DNA of 64,000 nt, taken from positions 186,001 to 250,000 of the forward strand of contig JAMYHL010000057.1 in NCBI GenBank assembly GCA_025531455.1. Reading direction: 5' to 3'. Below the pieces are notes generated by a model, which made no database searches, was not told the origin of the DNA, and worked only from the letters and a program-made list of their open reading frames with translations. Below, in pieces: positions 34,842 through 47,082 of this stretch. The translations under genes were made by a program, and so were the position numbers. This DNA comes from Apiotrichum sp. Y4204. Taxonomy: Eukaryota > Basidiomycota > Tremellomycetes > Trichosporonales > Trichosporonaceae. How positions within the stretch are numbered: the stretch's first letter is position 1; the number at the start of each line of letters is the position of its first letter.

Positions 34842-37800
34842 CTACTTTGCGCCAATCTCGTACCCCTTGAACTGCTGCTGCACAGAGCGGTAGTGCGACA
34901 TCTCCTCGGCGCTGACACTGGGCGTGAGGCGGTCGAGCGCGCCAGTAAAGTCTGTTTCGTTGACCACGACGCGGGTCTCGGCCTCGTCGGCCATGCTCGC
35001 GAGGTAGTACTGCGCGGTGAGTGGCGACGGGTACGCGCGGGGGAGGGGCGCCGCGTCGAGCTGTGCGACTTTGTCGTCCACGGCGGACGCGACGCGCGAC
35101 ATTGCGTTGAGCATCGCATCCGCACACAGCGCATACAGGTCTGCACCGGTGTAGGTGAATGGCAGGCGCTGGGAGAGGTCGTCGAGGGACAGGGCTGGGT
35201 CGAGGGCAAACTTGCGGGTGAGGGCCGCCAGGACGTCGCGCTGCGCCGCGTGCGTCTCGGGGACGGAGAGGTAGAGCATGCGGTCAAAGCGCCCGGGACG
35301 GAGGAGTGCGGGGTCGAGCAGGTCCGGACGGTTGGTCGCCGCCATGACGATTACCTGCCCGCGTCCCGAGGACATGCCGTCGAGTTCGGCGAGGAGTTGC
35401 GACACGATACGGTCCATGACGCCGCCCGAGTCGCCCTGGTTGCCGCGCTTGGGGGCGACCGAGTCGAGTTCGTCCATGAAAATCACGCACGGGGACGCGT
35501 CGCGCGCCTTTTCGAATACGCGGCGCACGTTGGCTTCGGACTCGCCAATGTACATGTTGAGCAGCTCGGGGCCCTTGACGCTCAGGAAGTTTGCCGCGCA
35601 CGAGGTGGCCACCGCCTTGGCGAGGAGGGTTTTGCCAGTGCCAGGCGGGCCATATAGCAGGATACCGGAACGCTTCTTCATGCCCTCGCCAAAGAGCTCG
35701 GGGTGCTCGAGCGGCAGCTGCACGGTATCGAGGATATCGGCCTTGACCGCCGCGAGACCACCGACGTCGTCCCACGACACATTCGGAATCTTGGGGGCGC
35801 CGATCGAGTCCGCGTAGGATGCGCGTGCGTCGGCAAGCGCCGCCGTGAGGTCAGCAGCGGTGAGTGCCACGCCGGCGAGGAGCGCGTCGGGGGCAGACGG
35901 CGCGCCGTCGCAGGCGCGCGCGAGCGCCATGTCCCGTGCGCGCTGGACGAGGCTGGAGAGGTCCCCGGCATTCAGGGCTGCTCCCTGGGCCGCGACGTGG
36001 GACACGCGCACGTCGGGGGCAAGCGGCGTGTCGTCCAGCACCGAGGTGAGGATGGTCTCGCGCTCGGTCGCGTTCGGCGCGGAGAGAGTGATCTCGTGCT
36101 TGAAGCACGCGAGCATGTCGCGGGGAACCGTGTCGGCTGCGCTGGTCGTGCCGATGAGCGCGATGGGCTGGCCGGTCTCGGCGCCTGCGGCGCGGCAGTC
36201 GGCGAGGATGTCCTCGATGACCTTGACGATTGGCGGGGGCCGGGTGGGGGGAGCTGCGCCGCCGCCTGATGGTGGGGAAAATGCCTCGAGATGGGAGAGG
36301 AGGAGGACAGAGGGAGCGCAGTTCCGTGCCTTGTCGAGACGGGCACGCAGCGTGCCCTCTGTGACCTGCGGTGTGTCGCCAATGATATCATAGCAGGGGA
36401 CTTCAACGACGCTGAGGCCAAGTTCGTCCGCCAGGGCGTGAACTAGCGCACGCTTTCCAGAGCCACGGGCGCCTTTGACCAGCACGCTGAGGGGGAAGAG
36501 GCGGGCAAGCGCGAGAGGGGAGAACGACGACCGGATGAGGTCACGCAGCGTGCTGGCCGCAACGAGGGAGAACGGTGCCGGCGCGGGTGTGAGTCCATGC
36601 CAGGCGATATCTCCCGCTCGGCCAGCAACACGCGCGCGCTCCACGCCCGCAAGGGTCAGCGTAGTCTCGCCGCCGACCCCGGCATCGACCCAGCATCCGA
36701 GTTCCCCTGCGCGCGCCTTGGATGCGGCCGAGGACGAAAAGTCGTCTTCGGGGGGGACGAGGGGCTCAAACTGGAGTGCCGAGACGATAAAGTACGCGAC
36801 GGCGGTGGGGGTTTTCGGCGGCGCGTCGTCGTCCTCGTCGTCTAGATCATCGTCATCCGTCACCGGCCGGTCGACCCACACAGGCACAGAAATCACGTCT
36901 CCGCGGCGGACGAGGCGCTGGATCCTCTCCCCCTCGGCGTTCACCTGCGCAAAGTGCGCCTTGAGGCCGCGCAGCCACGCGCGCTCGTATCGCTTATCGA
37001 CGCCCTCGGCGGTGGCCACTCGGGCGATTGTCATGCTCCGAGCAGTAGGGAGGGTGGGGCGGCGTGCGCCGAACGGCGTGGGCGTCACGATCACATCGGA
37101 GCGTCCGGCGGGGACAGGGAAGAGGGCGCGGTGCACGCCCGGCGGCATGAGGAGGGCATTGGGCGGGAGCTCGGACGCCTCCTCGTCTAGCCGTTCCCAT
37201 GCGACAACGCGGGCGAGGCGAGTGCGCGTCGCGCCCTCCGCAGCGCTCTTGAGCGTCACCCAGTCGCCTTCAAACACGCCCGCGCGGCCGAGCGCCCACA
37301 CGCCAGCATAGCACACGTCCTCGTCCTCTTCTGTTCCTGGAAGCTGGGGGCCGCGACCAGCGGAGAGGACAGCGACAAAGGGCATCCCGCTGTCGTCTGC
37401 GGGTGAGTCTAGCGGCTGGAGCACGTCGTCTGCGGCTGCGACGGGAGACGGCGCGCGGGGGAGACCGAGGTTCCCCGGCCGAGGCGTCAGCGAGCCAGAG
37501 TTTGTCACCGAGCTGAGTTCCGAGTGGCCGTCAACGTCCATGGGCGGGGGGTCGCCCTCGTCCGCGAGCTGGGAGAGGGAGCGGGCGAGCGACGAGGCAA
37601 GGAACGCGTCCGGGTCAAACTCGTCCACGAGAGACTTGTGCGTCGGCGCAATACTTCCCTCTTCGTCGTCTGCCTCCGAATGCTCAGCAGGCGCAGTGAG
37701 GACGACGCGGGTGTCGCGCGTGATCATGCCCTGCAGCACAGGCTCGGCCATGAGGATGCGGAACGACTTTCCGCCACGCAGAGAGACGGTCGCACCCTCG

Positions 37801-38405
37801 CGGAGGAAGTCGCCCGCGTACCCCGGCTCGTCGTCGTCTGCGAAATGGACAGACCCGTTCTGCTCCTCCCAATACGCCATCTCGCCATTAGGCAGCGGCG
37901 CGTCGGGGTAAAACTGCTCCAGGTCCTCGAGGGTGATTTCCACACTGCCCGTCTGCTGGACTACGACAAGGGAGAGTGGCACGGCGTCATGGGCATGCAC
38001 GCGCACCTCGGCAGGTGTGGGGACATAGGCTGGGAGGAGGTGTGCGGGAACCCACAGGCGCGGGCGTGGGGATGCGGATGTCGACGCCGAGGGCTGGGGT
38101 CAGCACACAATTGCCCACTTTGACACTTTGACTTCTTTTGACCTCGATCCGGGACTCACCTCGGCAGTGGCTGCGCGGACCCACACGACGAGTTTGCGCG
38201 GGCTGCGCGCGCTCGAAGGCGGCAGGCGGCGCTCGAGGGGCCACTCGACGGCAACGGCGATGCGGCCGCTCGGCGAGGCGTGTCCCCGCTTCGAGAGGAG
38301 CGCCCACAGGTCGGAGCTCGCCTCGGCCGTGTCGCTTGCGGTCGGGAGGGCGTGCACGTCCGCGCGCACCGGCGCGGGACGGCCAAAGGGGCGGAGCGAG
38401 GGCAT
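34842..38405 (-). CDS. PEX6: peroxisomal AAA-type ATPase Pex6
   Basis: With Pex1 forms the AAA complex that extracts the PTS1 receptor Pex5 from the peroxisomal membrane. Exons 38160-38405 and 34842-38093 (66-nt intron) give 1165 aa, usual for PEX6. N-terminal domains occupy about 1-600. The D1 AAA module near 620 has a Walker A (GARGSGKR) but a degenerate Walker B (LLLSHLEAF), as known for Pex6. D2 (about 860-1130) is canonical: DDVGGL, YGPPGTGKTLLAKA near 896, LLNMYIGESEANVRRVFEKA, VIFMDELDS, ATNRPDLLDPALLRPGRFD. Stop codon lies 175 bp from that of the FAR1-type gene; start is divergent from the mitochondrial-type gene. Confidence 0.97.
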
Positions 38406-38762
38406 CAGAGGGATGGGATAGTGGGATTGAGAGATGATGCAGATGCAGATGAATGTTCTTTGACCTGGTTCTTGTTCTTCTGGGGACTGTTCGGAGTGTC
38501 CCTCCCTCGGCTACAACGAACCGGCCCACACTGCCATCTGGCCACTGGCTGCTACGCACTTGTCCGACAGTGGACCAACGGAAGCAAAATCCCCGTGCAC
38601 TTTGCACTTTGCACTTTGATTTCCGGATTCCCATCTCCGCATCTCCGCATTTCACCGTGCCGGGGGTCGGCGTCTCCGTTCGCCGTCGCCAACTGGACGG
38701 ATTAACTGTCGCCGCACACTCGTAGTCACCACTTCCCACCTCCACATTAACCACCACCCACC
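38406..38762. promoter_or_regulatory. divergent promoter between PEX6 and the 38763 gene
   Basis: 357 bp between two divergent ATGs. Contains a repeated CACTTTGCACTTTGCACTTTG motif around 38600-38620. No gene-like frame. Confidence 0.5.
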
Positions 38763-40662
38763 ATGCTCGCCCTCACCGCCGCGTCGCGGGGCGTCCTCCG
38801 CGCTCCGCTCACGCGCTCCGTGCACCGCCGCCTGGCGCGCAGCTACGCGTCCCTCCCGTCCAGCCCCAGCCGCAAGATCACGGTCGTGCCCTTCCGCCAG
38901 GCGCCGGAGCAGGCGCGCGAGCGCCTCCTCGTGCACGGCCTGCTTGCAAGTGGTGAGTGGAAAGAGAGTGGATCACACGAGGGGGAAGAGTTTGAGATGT
39001 CTTTCTCTCGCGCTTGTGTCCCTCTGCAGATGTAGCTCTCACTGACACCAGGCCACTGGGGCAACATTCTTGTTGCGGGCGCGATTCGCCTGTTCGGGAG
39101 CAGCGTGGAGACATTTGCGCGCGAGCTCGGCCTCGGCCAGGAGCTCGTCCTGCGCGACATGAAGGCCGTGTACTATCCCATTTGGCGCGTTGATGTTATT
39201 GCCGACGGCAAGGCGACCAAGGACGGTGAGGACTATGATGGCTGGCTTGCCGTCCGCGAGGGATACATCCCAGGTAAGTGGACATGTAGGTGGTGTCTTG
39301 CGCTGCAGCGCTCGAGCTTTGATGGCTTTGTACTCATTTGCAGGAAACGCGTTCGCGCCGCTGAGCTACCTCTCGTACGCTGTGCCGCCGCTCGAGAGCG
39401 ACCTGCCAACATACAACCCCAGCACGCACCTCCGCCAGCTGGACGGCGCGGACATTGTCGAGGTGCCCTTCAATGTGTCCCCGCTCGTGTTTTTGGATAA
39501 AGTGCGGCGCACGGTCGGCAAGCGGAAAATGAACGGCATTGCGTTTGACGAGGCGCGCTGGACGGAATCCATGGTTGCGGCCTATCCCATCATGTTCCCG
39601 ATGTACATTGCCGAGTTTGAGGACAACGGCGCAGACGGCGTGAGGAGGTATACCGTCGTGATGGACGCGCATGAAGAGGCGGTGAGTCCACTTGGGCTGG
39701 GGAGTCGGGGGAGGGCTGCTCGTTGTAAGCTGCTGAGAACCGATTGATGCGCAATCAGCAGTGCTTGCTCGAGAGGTCCATTCATTGACATTCAATCATG
39801 GCTCCTAGAGAGCCAGACGCTTGGGGCTAAATGAAACCTCGCTGCGAAGCTCCAGGTCACGGTGTCACTACACCCACTCCTCCCCACTTAGAACTCTCTT
39901 CCGACATTCTGACCGCAGACCAACAGCTGCCGCGTATCCTTCCCCCCGCCAGACGAGATGCGCGACTCTGACCGCCTCCCGCCAAACTACTACGTCAACC
40001 CCGCGCCGTACCTGCCGTCCGCAAACCTGATCCTGACCGGCAACCCGCAGCTGCTCACCTTCCCGGCAGCAGGCCACATGGCGAAGAGCTACCAGCAGTG
40101 GATGAGCCCCGCGCCGAGCGGGAGCATCATCCCCGCCTCGCCGACGTACAGCGTCGCGGGCGAGGCGATCGACTGGGAGGACCCGCGCATCATGCCGTGG
40201 GGCAGCCCCGCGCACGAGGAGAATGGCGAGTACATGGAGAAGGGGTTCGAGGTGCACCGCGAGATTGAGGCGATGCAGGTGAGTGGCTTTTTGTGCTTGC
40301 GGCTTGGGATCTCATCTATTCTGCCTTGTACTGACTCCCAGGCGATGGCTGCCTTCAGCGACGTGATGCCCGAGTCGACAATGGTGCAGATTGGGCGGCT
40401 CGAGCGCGGCCACAAGCCCAAGTTTGTGAAGAAGACCATGTCGGACGCGCAGCGCGAGATGGAGGACAAGATGGCGCAGGCGCGGGCCGAGTTTGCGGCG
40501 CTCAAGCCCGAGTGGCTCCGCAAGTATGATGCCGAGCGGGGTAAGAAGGAGGTTGGGGAGGTGGAGACGGAGAAGGAGATCAAGGCTGAGGCCGAGCCGG
40601 TCGCGACCGAGGCCGAACCGGTAGAGACTGGCGAGCCGAAGGAGACAAAGTCCAAGGAGTAG
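38763..40662 (+). CDS. probable mitochondrial protein, conserved-looking, unknown function
   Basis: Exons 38763-38952, 39052-39273, 39344-39681, 39919-40278 and 40342-40662 give 476 aa. The N-terminus (rich in Arg, Ser and Ala, no acidic residues, HRRLARSYASLP near residue 28) looks like a mitochondrial presequence with an R-3-type cleavage site. The middle part has well-formed globular sequence (KAVYYPIWRVDVIADGKAT, FNVSPLVFLDKVRRTVGK, YPIMFPMYIAEFED). The C-terminal quarter is charged and helical and ends in an acidic Glu/Pro/Thr-rich repeat (EAEPVATEAEPVETGEP). I do not recognise the family. The acceptor at 39918 was preferred over the closer one because only it keeps phase. Confidence 0.8.
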
Positions 40663-42500
40663 ACCAAGCCGGCATGTAGACACATCACAATGCACATCCA
40701 CTCATATGCGTCCGCCGGGGCCACGGCCAGTGGTATACTCGATACCACAGCGCTGTGCCACAACATCGCCATCTGCCATCCTCACCATACAATTCATGCC
40801 TCATGCCACAACTGCCGCGCGCGCCGGCGCTCCGCGTCGCGACCGCACCACCACGGCTCTGTAGAGCTGCAGATCTGCAGCTTGCAGATCAAGTGTTGAC
40901 ATACTGCAGCCAGCAGTCATGACGATCCAATGACGTCAGACGGCTCGGGGATACCGTTGTGGCACTTTGTGCAGAGCTTGTTTAGTCTACTACATTACGT
41001 ATGACCCCCAGGAGAGTGCCACACTTGTTGACCTTTGTTATTTGTGCCACACTTGTTGACCTTTGTTATTTGCCTTGGCAGCTTGGCGGCCAGGCGGTGT
41101 GCAACGGGGGTGAGGCGACATAGGCACGATGCTGGCACACACCCCGCAGTCAGCCAAGATCTCGGGAGTTGGAACAGCACTCGAGTTATCACTCAGCCAG
41201 AAGAAGAAACAGCCCGTACAAGAACCAGAAGAGAAACAAAGTGACTGCTCGCAAGACATGCTCGTGCACAAGAGATGCAAGAGATGTCAACAAGGTGTCG
41301 ATATTTAATATTGGAATGGCTGTCCGGATCTGGCGAGCTGGCGATGACTGTGCGCTCTCTCTACATTTGCGACCTGTGGAGAAGCTGTAAAGCCAAAAAC
41401 GCCAGATTCCAGCTCCAGCTCCTCCAGCTCCTCCAGACCCCCTTCCCCCTTCCCTCTCCCTTGCCCCCGCGCTCCCGCCTCCTGCCTCGGACTGCCCCCT
41501 GAAACGAGGCTGGCTCGGCACAGCCCTCCCCTCGAGCGTGTCTCCCAACCGCGTCCAACGCCACTGTAGCAGCACAGGGAGATGCTCGCATTCCTTGCGT
41601 AGCCTGATTGCTGTACTGCTGTCCACATGAATCGCGACGTATGCATCGCCGCTTATGCGTGCAAAAGCAGGTCACTTATATAGCCTGGGTTTACACCGCA
41701 CGGACACATTCGTTGTGTGGATCTTGAGGGGAATAGGAATGGGATTTCTAGTAGGAGTAGCGTTTGCCCTGCCCAGCCTGCAGCGCAGAACGAGAGGAAG
41801 CACAGCAGAGAGAGACAGTCAAGAGGGCGGTTACGTCGAGCTGCGTCGAGAGGGAGGGGATTGCCCCTTTTAGACTCCCTTTTTGGGCGCTTTAGTATTT
41901 GTGCTATTCCTCTGCTCTCCTGCCTTTTTTTGTATTTCTTGGCTTGCCCCGTGTTTTTTTTTTTCACCCTTTTTTGGTGCCTTTTTTTTTGGCACACCAC
42001 AGACTGCGCAACATCCCCTCCCAGGCTCTGCCAGCCCCCTCTCACACTGCACACACACAGGCAGGCTGCAGGCTGGCGCGGCGGTTGTTGCACCGCTCCT
42101 CCCTTCACTGCTCTCCCTCTCTCTCACACTGCTCTGCTCCCTGTCTCACACCACACACCACACACACCACCACACACACACTTTGATCACTCCCTCCCTC
42201 TCCATCGCCATCACCATCCACCTCGTCTCCATCCATTCAGCCTCTCTCTCTCTCTCTCGCGCTCACTCTCTGCCCTGTTTATTCTCCTTATTATTTCTTC
42301 TTCCTTCGTTTCGCTACAACCCGACGCGACTCGCGTACCGCACATTCACCCGCTGGGCACGCACGAGACCCAGCCCGCCGCTTCACAGCCCCTTTTAATA
42401 CGGCACTCGCCACACGAGCGCAACCCCCGTCGCCCACCCGCATCGAAACCCGGTCTTCCCTCCCCTTCGCGCACACCCCATCCCGGCATCTCTCTTCGCC
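40663..42500. other. intergenic region and low-complexity leader of ROT1
   Basis: Holds a 28-bp exact tandem duplication (41016-41071), poly-T tracts (about 41940-41995), CA-rich sequence (about 42150-42182) and a CT microsatellite (about 42240-42262) before the ROT1 ATG. No gene is supported. Confidence 0.5.
41016..41071. repeat. 28-bp exact tandem repeat, two copies
   Basis: The unit beginning GTGCCACACTTGTTGACC is repeated without change at 41016-41043 and 41044-41071, and a third copy does not follow. It looks like a recent short duplication in a noncoding region. Confidence 0.85.
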
Positions 42501-43377
42501 ATGCTCCCCACCGCTGCCTTTGCCGCTCTGGCACTCGCGCTCGGCGTCGGCGCCCAGGAAAGCGGATCGCTCATCGGAACCTGGTCCAGTGGATCCGGCG
42601 CCGTCCTCACCGGTGGCGTGAGTTTTCTCGCTACTGCACCCCGAGATGCGTCCATCCACGGATGCCGTGCAGCGCCCCGCGTCACTCTATGCACACACTA
42701 ACACCCCAGTCGTTCTGCAGCCCCGCGGACATGAAGTTTGATTACCCCGCCAACACTGGTATCTCGTACTCGTTGTATGTCTTCGCACTATCCAACCTTG
42801 TTTCCCTCGGCTTACACACAGCTCGGACGACGGCTTCTTCGAGGAGGCGCAGTACCGCTACGACTCGAATGCGTCAAATCCCAAGTGCATCCGCGGCAAG
42901 ATTATCTGGCAGCACGGCAAGTATGTCGTCAACGACGACGGCTCCATCGAGCTCACGCCGTTCCACGCGGACGGCCGCATCCAGGTCCAGGACCCGTGTG
43001 CCGCCGTCACCAACCTGGTCACCTACTACGACGAGAACGTCAAGTTCAAGGCCCACAGCTTTGCCATTGAGCCGCACACCGGCAAGTGGACCCTCAACCT
43101 GAACGCCTTTGATGGTTCCAAGCTCCCTCCGGTGAGTACGAACGCCATTTGATTCTCTAACCTCTAGCTCTACCTCGTCTACCGCCCGCCCAACATGCTC
43201 CCGACCAGGCCCCTCACCGGCACCAACTCGACTGGCCAGCTCATAGCCAAGCGCGACCAGTTCATCGACGAGCGCGCCCAGCCGGAAAAGCGCTCCGCCG
43301 CGGAGCCCGTTGTTGGCCGCCTCGGCGTTGCCGGTGTCCTTGCCGCCACGACCGTGGTCTTGAGCTTTGTCTTCTAA
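42501..43377 (+). CDS. ROT1: Rot1, ER chaperone for cell-wall and glycoprotein biogenesis
   Basis: Essential ER-membrane chaperone in yeast needed for beta-1,6-glucan and glycoprotein folding. Exons 42501-42617, 42710-42774, 42822-43131 and 43168-43377 give 233 aa. Features: signal peptide ending near GVGAQE, family signature LIGTWSSGSGAVLTG, then FCSPADMKFDYP, TGISYSFSDDGFFEEAQYRY, then a beta-rich lumenal domain. A C-terminal hydrophobic segment (LGVAGVLAATTVVLSFVF) makes a tail-anchored type I layout. The join at exon 2/3 restores ISYSFSDDG, which confirms the splice. Confidence 0.95.
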
Positions 43378-44253
43378 GTGCTTCTGTATGTAGCCGCACC
43401 CGAGACCTAGAGCATGCGCCCGGCAGTGGAGACGGATGTGGACCATTCGAATCCTCGCGACCATGAACCGAACGACCTATCTTCTACCAAGCTCTTCTCC
43501 TTTGCGCGCGATACGCTGCAAAGCCATTTTATTTCTTGAAACTCGCTCGGCCGTGGCACACTGCCGCCAGCCATCGGCTGGCCGGTGCGCTGTGGCCTGA
43601 GCGTGTGGGTGCCTGCGTGCCATAAACACCGCTCACCACACCACAACACAACACAACCACTACCATCCACGGACATTTCATCGCCCCTCCTTCCTCCTCT
43701 CCACAGTCGTGGCCCAGCCACACACGTCGTCCGGTGCGCATATATACCCCCTCCGTAGTGCGCGGCATATGTTTTCATTTGATGCATGTTATACTCTATA
43801 CGAGGGGTTGAAGTGGGTGTATGGGGGAGGGATGATGGATGGTATTGGAGAGCGAGGGGCGTCGCAGGGGGAACGGTGGGAGCCGGGTTGGAGGACATGT
43901 CATCCCCAGTTCCCAAGCCGGTTGTACGTGGGCCGTATCAGGACGTGATAGATGCACGGATGTGCGCCCCGGCAGCCCATGACACATCTGGCACACTGGC
44001 TGACCCCCGTCGTCGTCGGGGTTGTCGCTGTCGTCACCACCACCCGGAATGGGTGTTGCCAGTGTTGACTGTTGTGGGAAAAGGTAGCCTAGGGCGGGAT
44101 CAAATTTCAAATCCCACGCGACCTGACGTTGATCGAGATTTGTTTGTCACTTTCGAGAATCGCGATGCAATGTCACGAGTCCTGAAGTCCATCAACCCAC
44201 ATTCATCCACATCGAACCCACCTGCATCTATAATCGCGCATAATCGTATCGCA
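43378..44253. other. intergenic region
   Basis: ROT1 3' UTR and the leader of the TFIIIC gene. The frame of the downstream gene is open from about 43786, with in-frame ATGs near 43899 and 44169, but the upstream part reads like noncoding sequence. Confidence 0.45.
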
Positions 44254-46783
44254 ATGGCACGCGAAGGGCTGCGCCGGAGCGCGCGCGCCTCGATACCCAC
44301 CTCGCGGGCGGCGTCGGCCGCGACTTCTCCGCTATCCTTTGAATCGGACCTCGACCTGCCCGAGGCCGACAGCGGGGAAGAGTACGCCGCGAGCGGGGCG
44401 GAAGAGAGCGAGGAGAGCGAGGTCGAGCTTTCTCCCCCGCCAGAGGAGAGCGACGAGTACGACGAAGAGGAGGAGGAGCAGCCGAAACGCGGCAAGGGCA
44501 AGGGCAAGGCAAATGCAAAGGGTATACCGAAGACACCGGCGCGGAAGGGCCCCAAGCCGGGGAAACCGAAAGAGAAGCCGCCGCCGCGCCTCATCCGCTC
44601 CACGGCTCCTCGCGAGCCTGGGCGCCGCTCGACCGCCGCGGCGCGCAGCAACTCGACACTGAACGCCTTTCCCGAGGCGTACCGCGATCTACTACTAAAC
44701 TCGGCGCTGACCCTCGTGCGGAAGGAACAGGCGGAAAAGGCGGCGGCGGCATCGTTCAAAGTCCCGCCGTTCCCCCCGGGGCCGGTCACGCCGTTTGTGA
44801 GCGCGCTGAAGCGCCCGCCGGGGATGTGCGAGCCTGAAGTGGAGGTACGGGAGGATTCGCCGCATGCGCCGCACAGGAGGGAGCATATGCGTGAGGTGGC
44901 GAAGCGGGTGGCAATCGTGCCGCCGTGGGATGCGTGGATGGGCGAAGGGTGGTGGCCGGAATGTGTTGGAGAAGGGGAGGGGGATGATGGGCCGATGGAG
45001 GGATGGCAGTGGCGCGAGGGCGTGCGTCTCGGACTCGAGGATGTGGGGCGGTATACTGTCAAGAGCATCCTCAGCGCCAGGTGAGCTGGGGTCTGGGGAT
45101 TAGCTGACAGCAGCGAGGGCGCAAAGTTCCTTCCGAAAGGAAGTAATATCGTGCTGGACGTGTATGACGGAAACGAGACGGAACGGCATCTCCTCCGGCC
45201 ACTGGAGAACATTCCCATCGGTGCGTTCTGAGCCTTCTCGTTTCTAACTTTTAGAAAACACCATATCCAAGGGTTTCGCACTCACGACCGGCGGGCCGAC
45301 ATGGGGCCTCGACTGGTGTCCGTATCCAGACTCGCTGGCCGCTGCACACCGCTTTGAGCAATGTGTGGCCGTCTCGACCATCCCGCCGTCAATAGACCCC
45401 GTTGCCGGGTCGCGGTGCGCCCCGACAGAACGCGCCGCCATCCAGATCTGGTCCGTGCCGTACGTCGACGACGAGCACCTTCCCTCCGAGTCGCCCCCGC
45501 CGCGCTGCGACCTCGTGCTCTGCGTGACTGGCGGCCCCGTGTCAGATCTCAAGTGGATGCCCCTCGGCGCGTGGGATCCCCCAGGCACAGACCGCGTGCC
45601 CAAGATTGGCATCGTCGCCGCCGTCCACCTCGACGGGAGCACGGCGCTGTACGCCGTCCCGCAGGCTGCGGCGCTCCGCGCCGCCCTCCCACTAGCGTCG
45701 CGGACCATTTCCGGCCCGCTATTCATCTCTGCACCGCCGCTCGCGCGCTTTGTCGTCGCCGACGCCGCGGCCACGTGCATCACGTGGCTCAGCGGACACC
45801 GGATAGCGGTCGGATACTCGAACGGCCACCTCGCAGTGTGGGATGCCGTTGACGCCATGCTGTCAAACGAGCACCCCCTGCCGAGCATGTACACTGCCCT
45901 CGCGCTCTCCTCCATCCGTGCGGTTGCCGCGGGGCGCACGCCGCCGACCGACGGAGAGGGCAACCTCGACTACACTGCTGAGACGCCGTATCTCGCCTGG
46001 GGAGCGTATGATGGATCCACCGGCGTCGTTGACCTGCGCGACGGCCACACGACCGAGCTCAACAGATCACGACGTGGGTGCTCTACTGTGAAAATATGAG
46101 ACTTTTCTGACACCCAGTACCATGTATGGCGACTGCGTGGTCGACGCAGCTCGGCGTGCCGCTTTACGCGGACGTGGACCACATGGTGCTCCTCGCGCAG
46201 CTGCGCGCGAGCGTCGGGCCGGCAACGTACTACCTTACCCCGCACCGCGGGCCAGTCTGGGTAAGAATGTGTATATCCTGCGTATCTGACCTCAGGACAT
46301 TGCGACGAGCGACTACCACACAATGGTCGCGTCGGCAGGGAGCGACGGCGCGCTCCTCGTGTCCAACTGCGGGATGGGCTTCTACCGGCGCAAACAGGGC
46401 GTGAGTACAAAACTGCTCATCACTCATCTAATCCGCAGGGCATGCTCTTCCAGCGTCTATACGAGATAGACTATGACGAAAAGGTCCGCAGTTACCGTAT
46501 GACGCACGATTTCCTCGCCGAGGCAACAGGGCTGGAAGAAGCGACATCAAAGGCAAACCACAAAAACACACGCACAAAGGCAGCCCGCGCCGAGGCACTG
46601 CCGCCATCAACCGGCGACCCCGCAAAAGTCAAGACGGGCGCATGGCGCCGCAACGTCGGCATCCACCGCGTCGCGTGGAGCCAGGCCAACATTGCCCGCG
46701 CGGGCTGGGTCGCGAGTGCGGGCTATGCCGGGATCGTGAGGGTCGAAAACCTCCGCGGCAAATGGCTCTACCAGCCCAAATAG
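44254..46783 (+). CDS. TFC6: TFIIIC WD40 subunit (Tfc6/Sfc6/GTF3C2-like)
   Basis: Subunit of the Pol III factor TFIIIC that binds tRNA-gene B boxes. Exons 44254-45080, 45111-45220, 45255-46073, 46118-46260, 46296-46400 and 46439-46783 give 782 aa. The N-terminal third is disordered: acidic runs (SEESEVELS, EYDEEEEEQ) and a Lys/Gly/Pro-rich basic stretch about residues 85-115. The rest is a WD40-type domain with the family signature GGPTWGLDWCPYPDS, ALFVSAP-like blades, YSNGHLAVWD, YLAWGAYDGSTGVVDLRD and a final HRVAWSQANIARAGWVASAG. Start at 44254 is favoured by context, but upstream in-frame ATGs exist. A three-base acceptor choice (45111 or 45114) is open. Confidence 0.85.
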
Positions 46784-46975
46784 TGTAGGGGAGATGGGAT
46801 TGTTGTTTGCGTCTGTCTTGCGGCGGGCATGGGATGCATTACTTTAGTTATTTTGTCCGGAAGTACACGCGAAAAAGGCAGCGTCGCAATGATGGCGTCA
46901 CGATTAAAATACGGTTGAGGGACGTCAGAAGGGGTTTGGCGATGTAGCAGATCTCAATTTCTGACTGTCATCCAA

Positions 46976-47056
46976 GGCAACGTGGCGGAGTGGTTAACGC
47001 GATTGACTCGAAATCAATTTCCTTCGGGAGCGCATGTTCGAATCATGCCGTTGTCG
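46976..47056 (+). tRNA. tRNA-Ser(CGA)
   Basis: 81-nt cloverleaf. The 7-bp acceptor stem GGCAACG/CGTTGTC has one G-T pair and discriminator G. Anticodon stem ATTGA/TCAAT holds loop CTCGAAA with anticodon CGA at 47009-47011. A class II variable arm (TCC-TTCG-GGA) and T arm GCATG-TTCGAAT-CATGC fit serine. There is no intron in the anticodon loop, although this isoacceptor carries one in many fungi. Confidence 0.95.
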
Positions 47057-47076
47057 GATGCGCGCGAGCGCGTAAA

Positions 47077-47082
47077 TTTTTT
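47077..47082 (+). terminator. Pol III oligo-T terminator
   Basis: Six consecutive T, 20 nt after the tRNA discriminator base; the standard RNA polymerase III stop signal. Confidence 0.8.

Noticed and set aside
41189..41626. 145-codon minus-strand frame ending in a hydrophobic helix
   Set aside because: No homologue and a Gly/Arg-rich low-complexity centre; the hydrophobic end could arise by chance in this pyrimidine-biased DNA.
43786..44253. N-terminal extension of the TFIIIC subunit
   Set aside because: The frame is open, but its composition is leader-like. The ATG at 44254 has good context and starts a sequence typical of the charged N-terminus.
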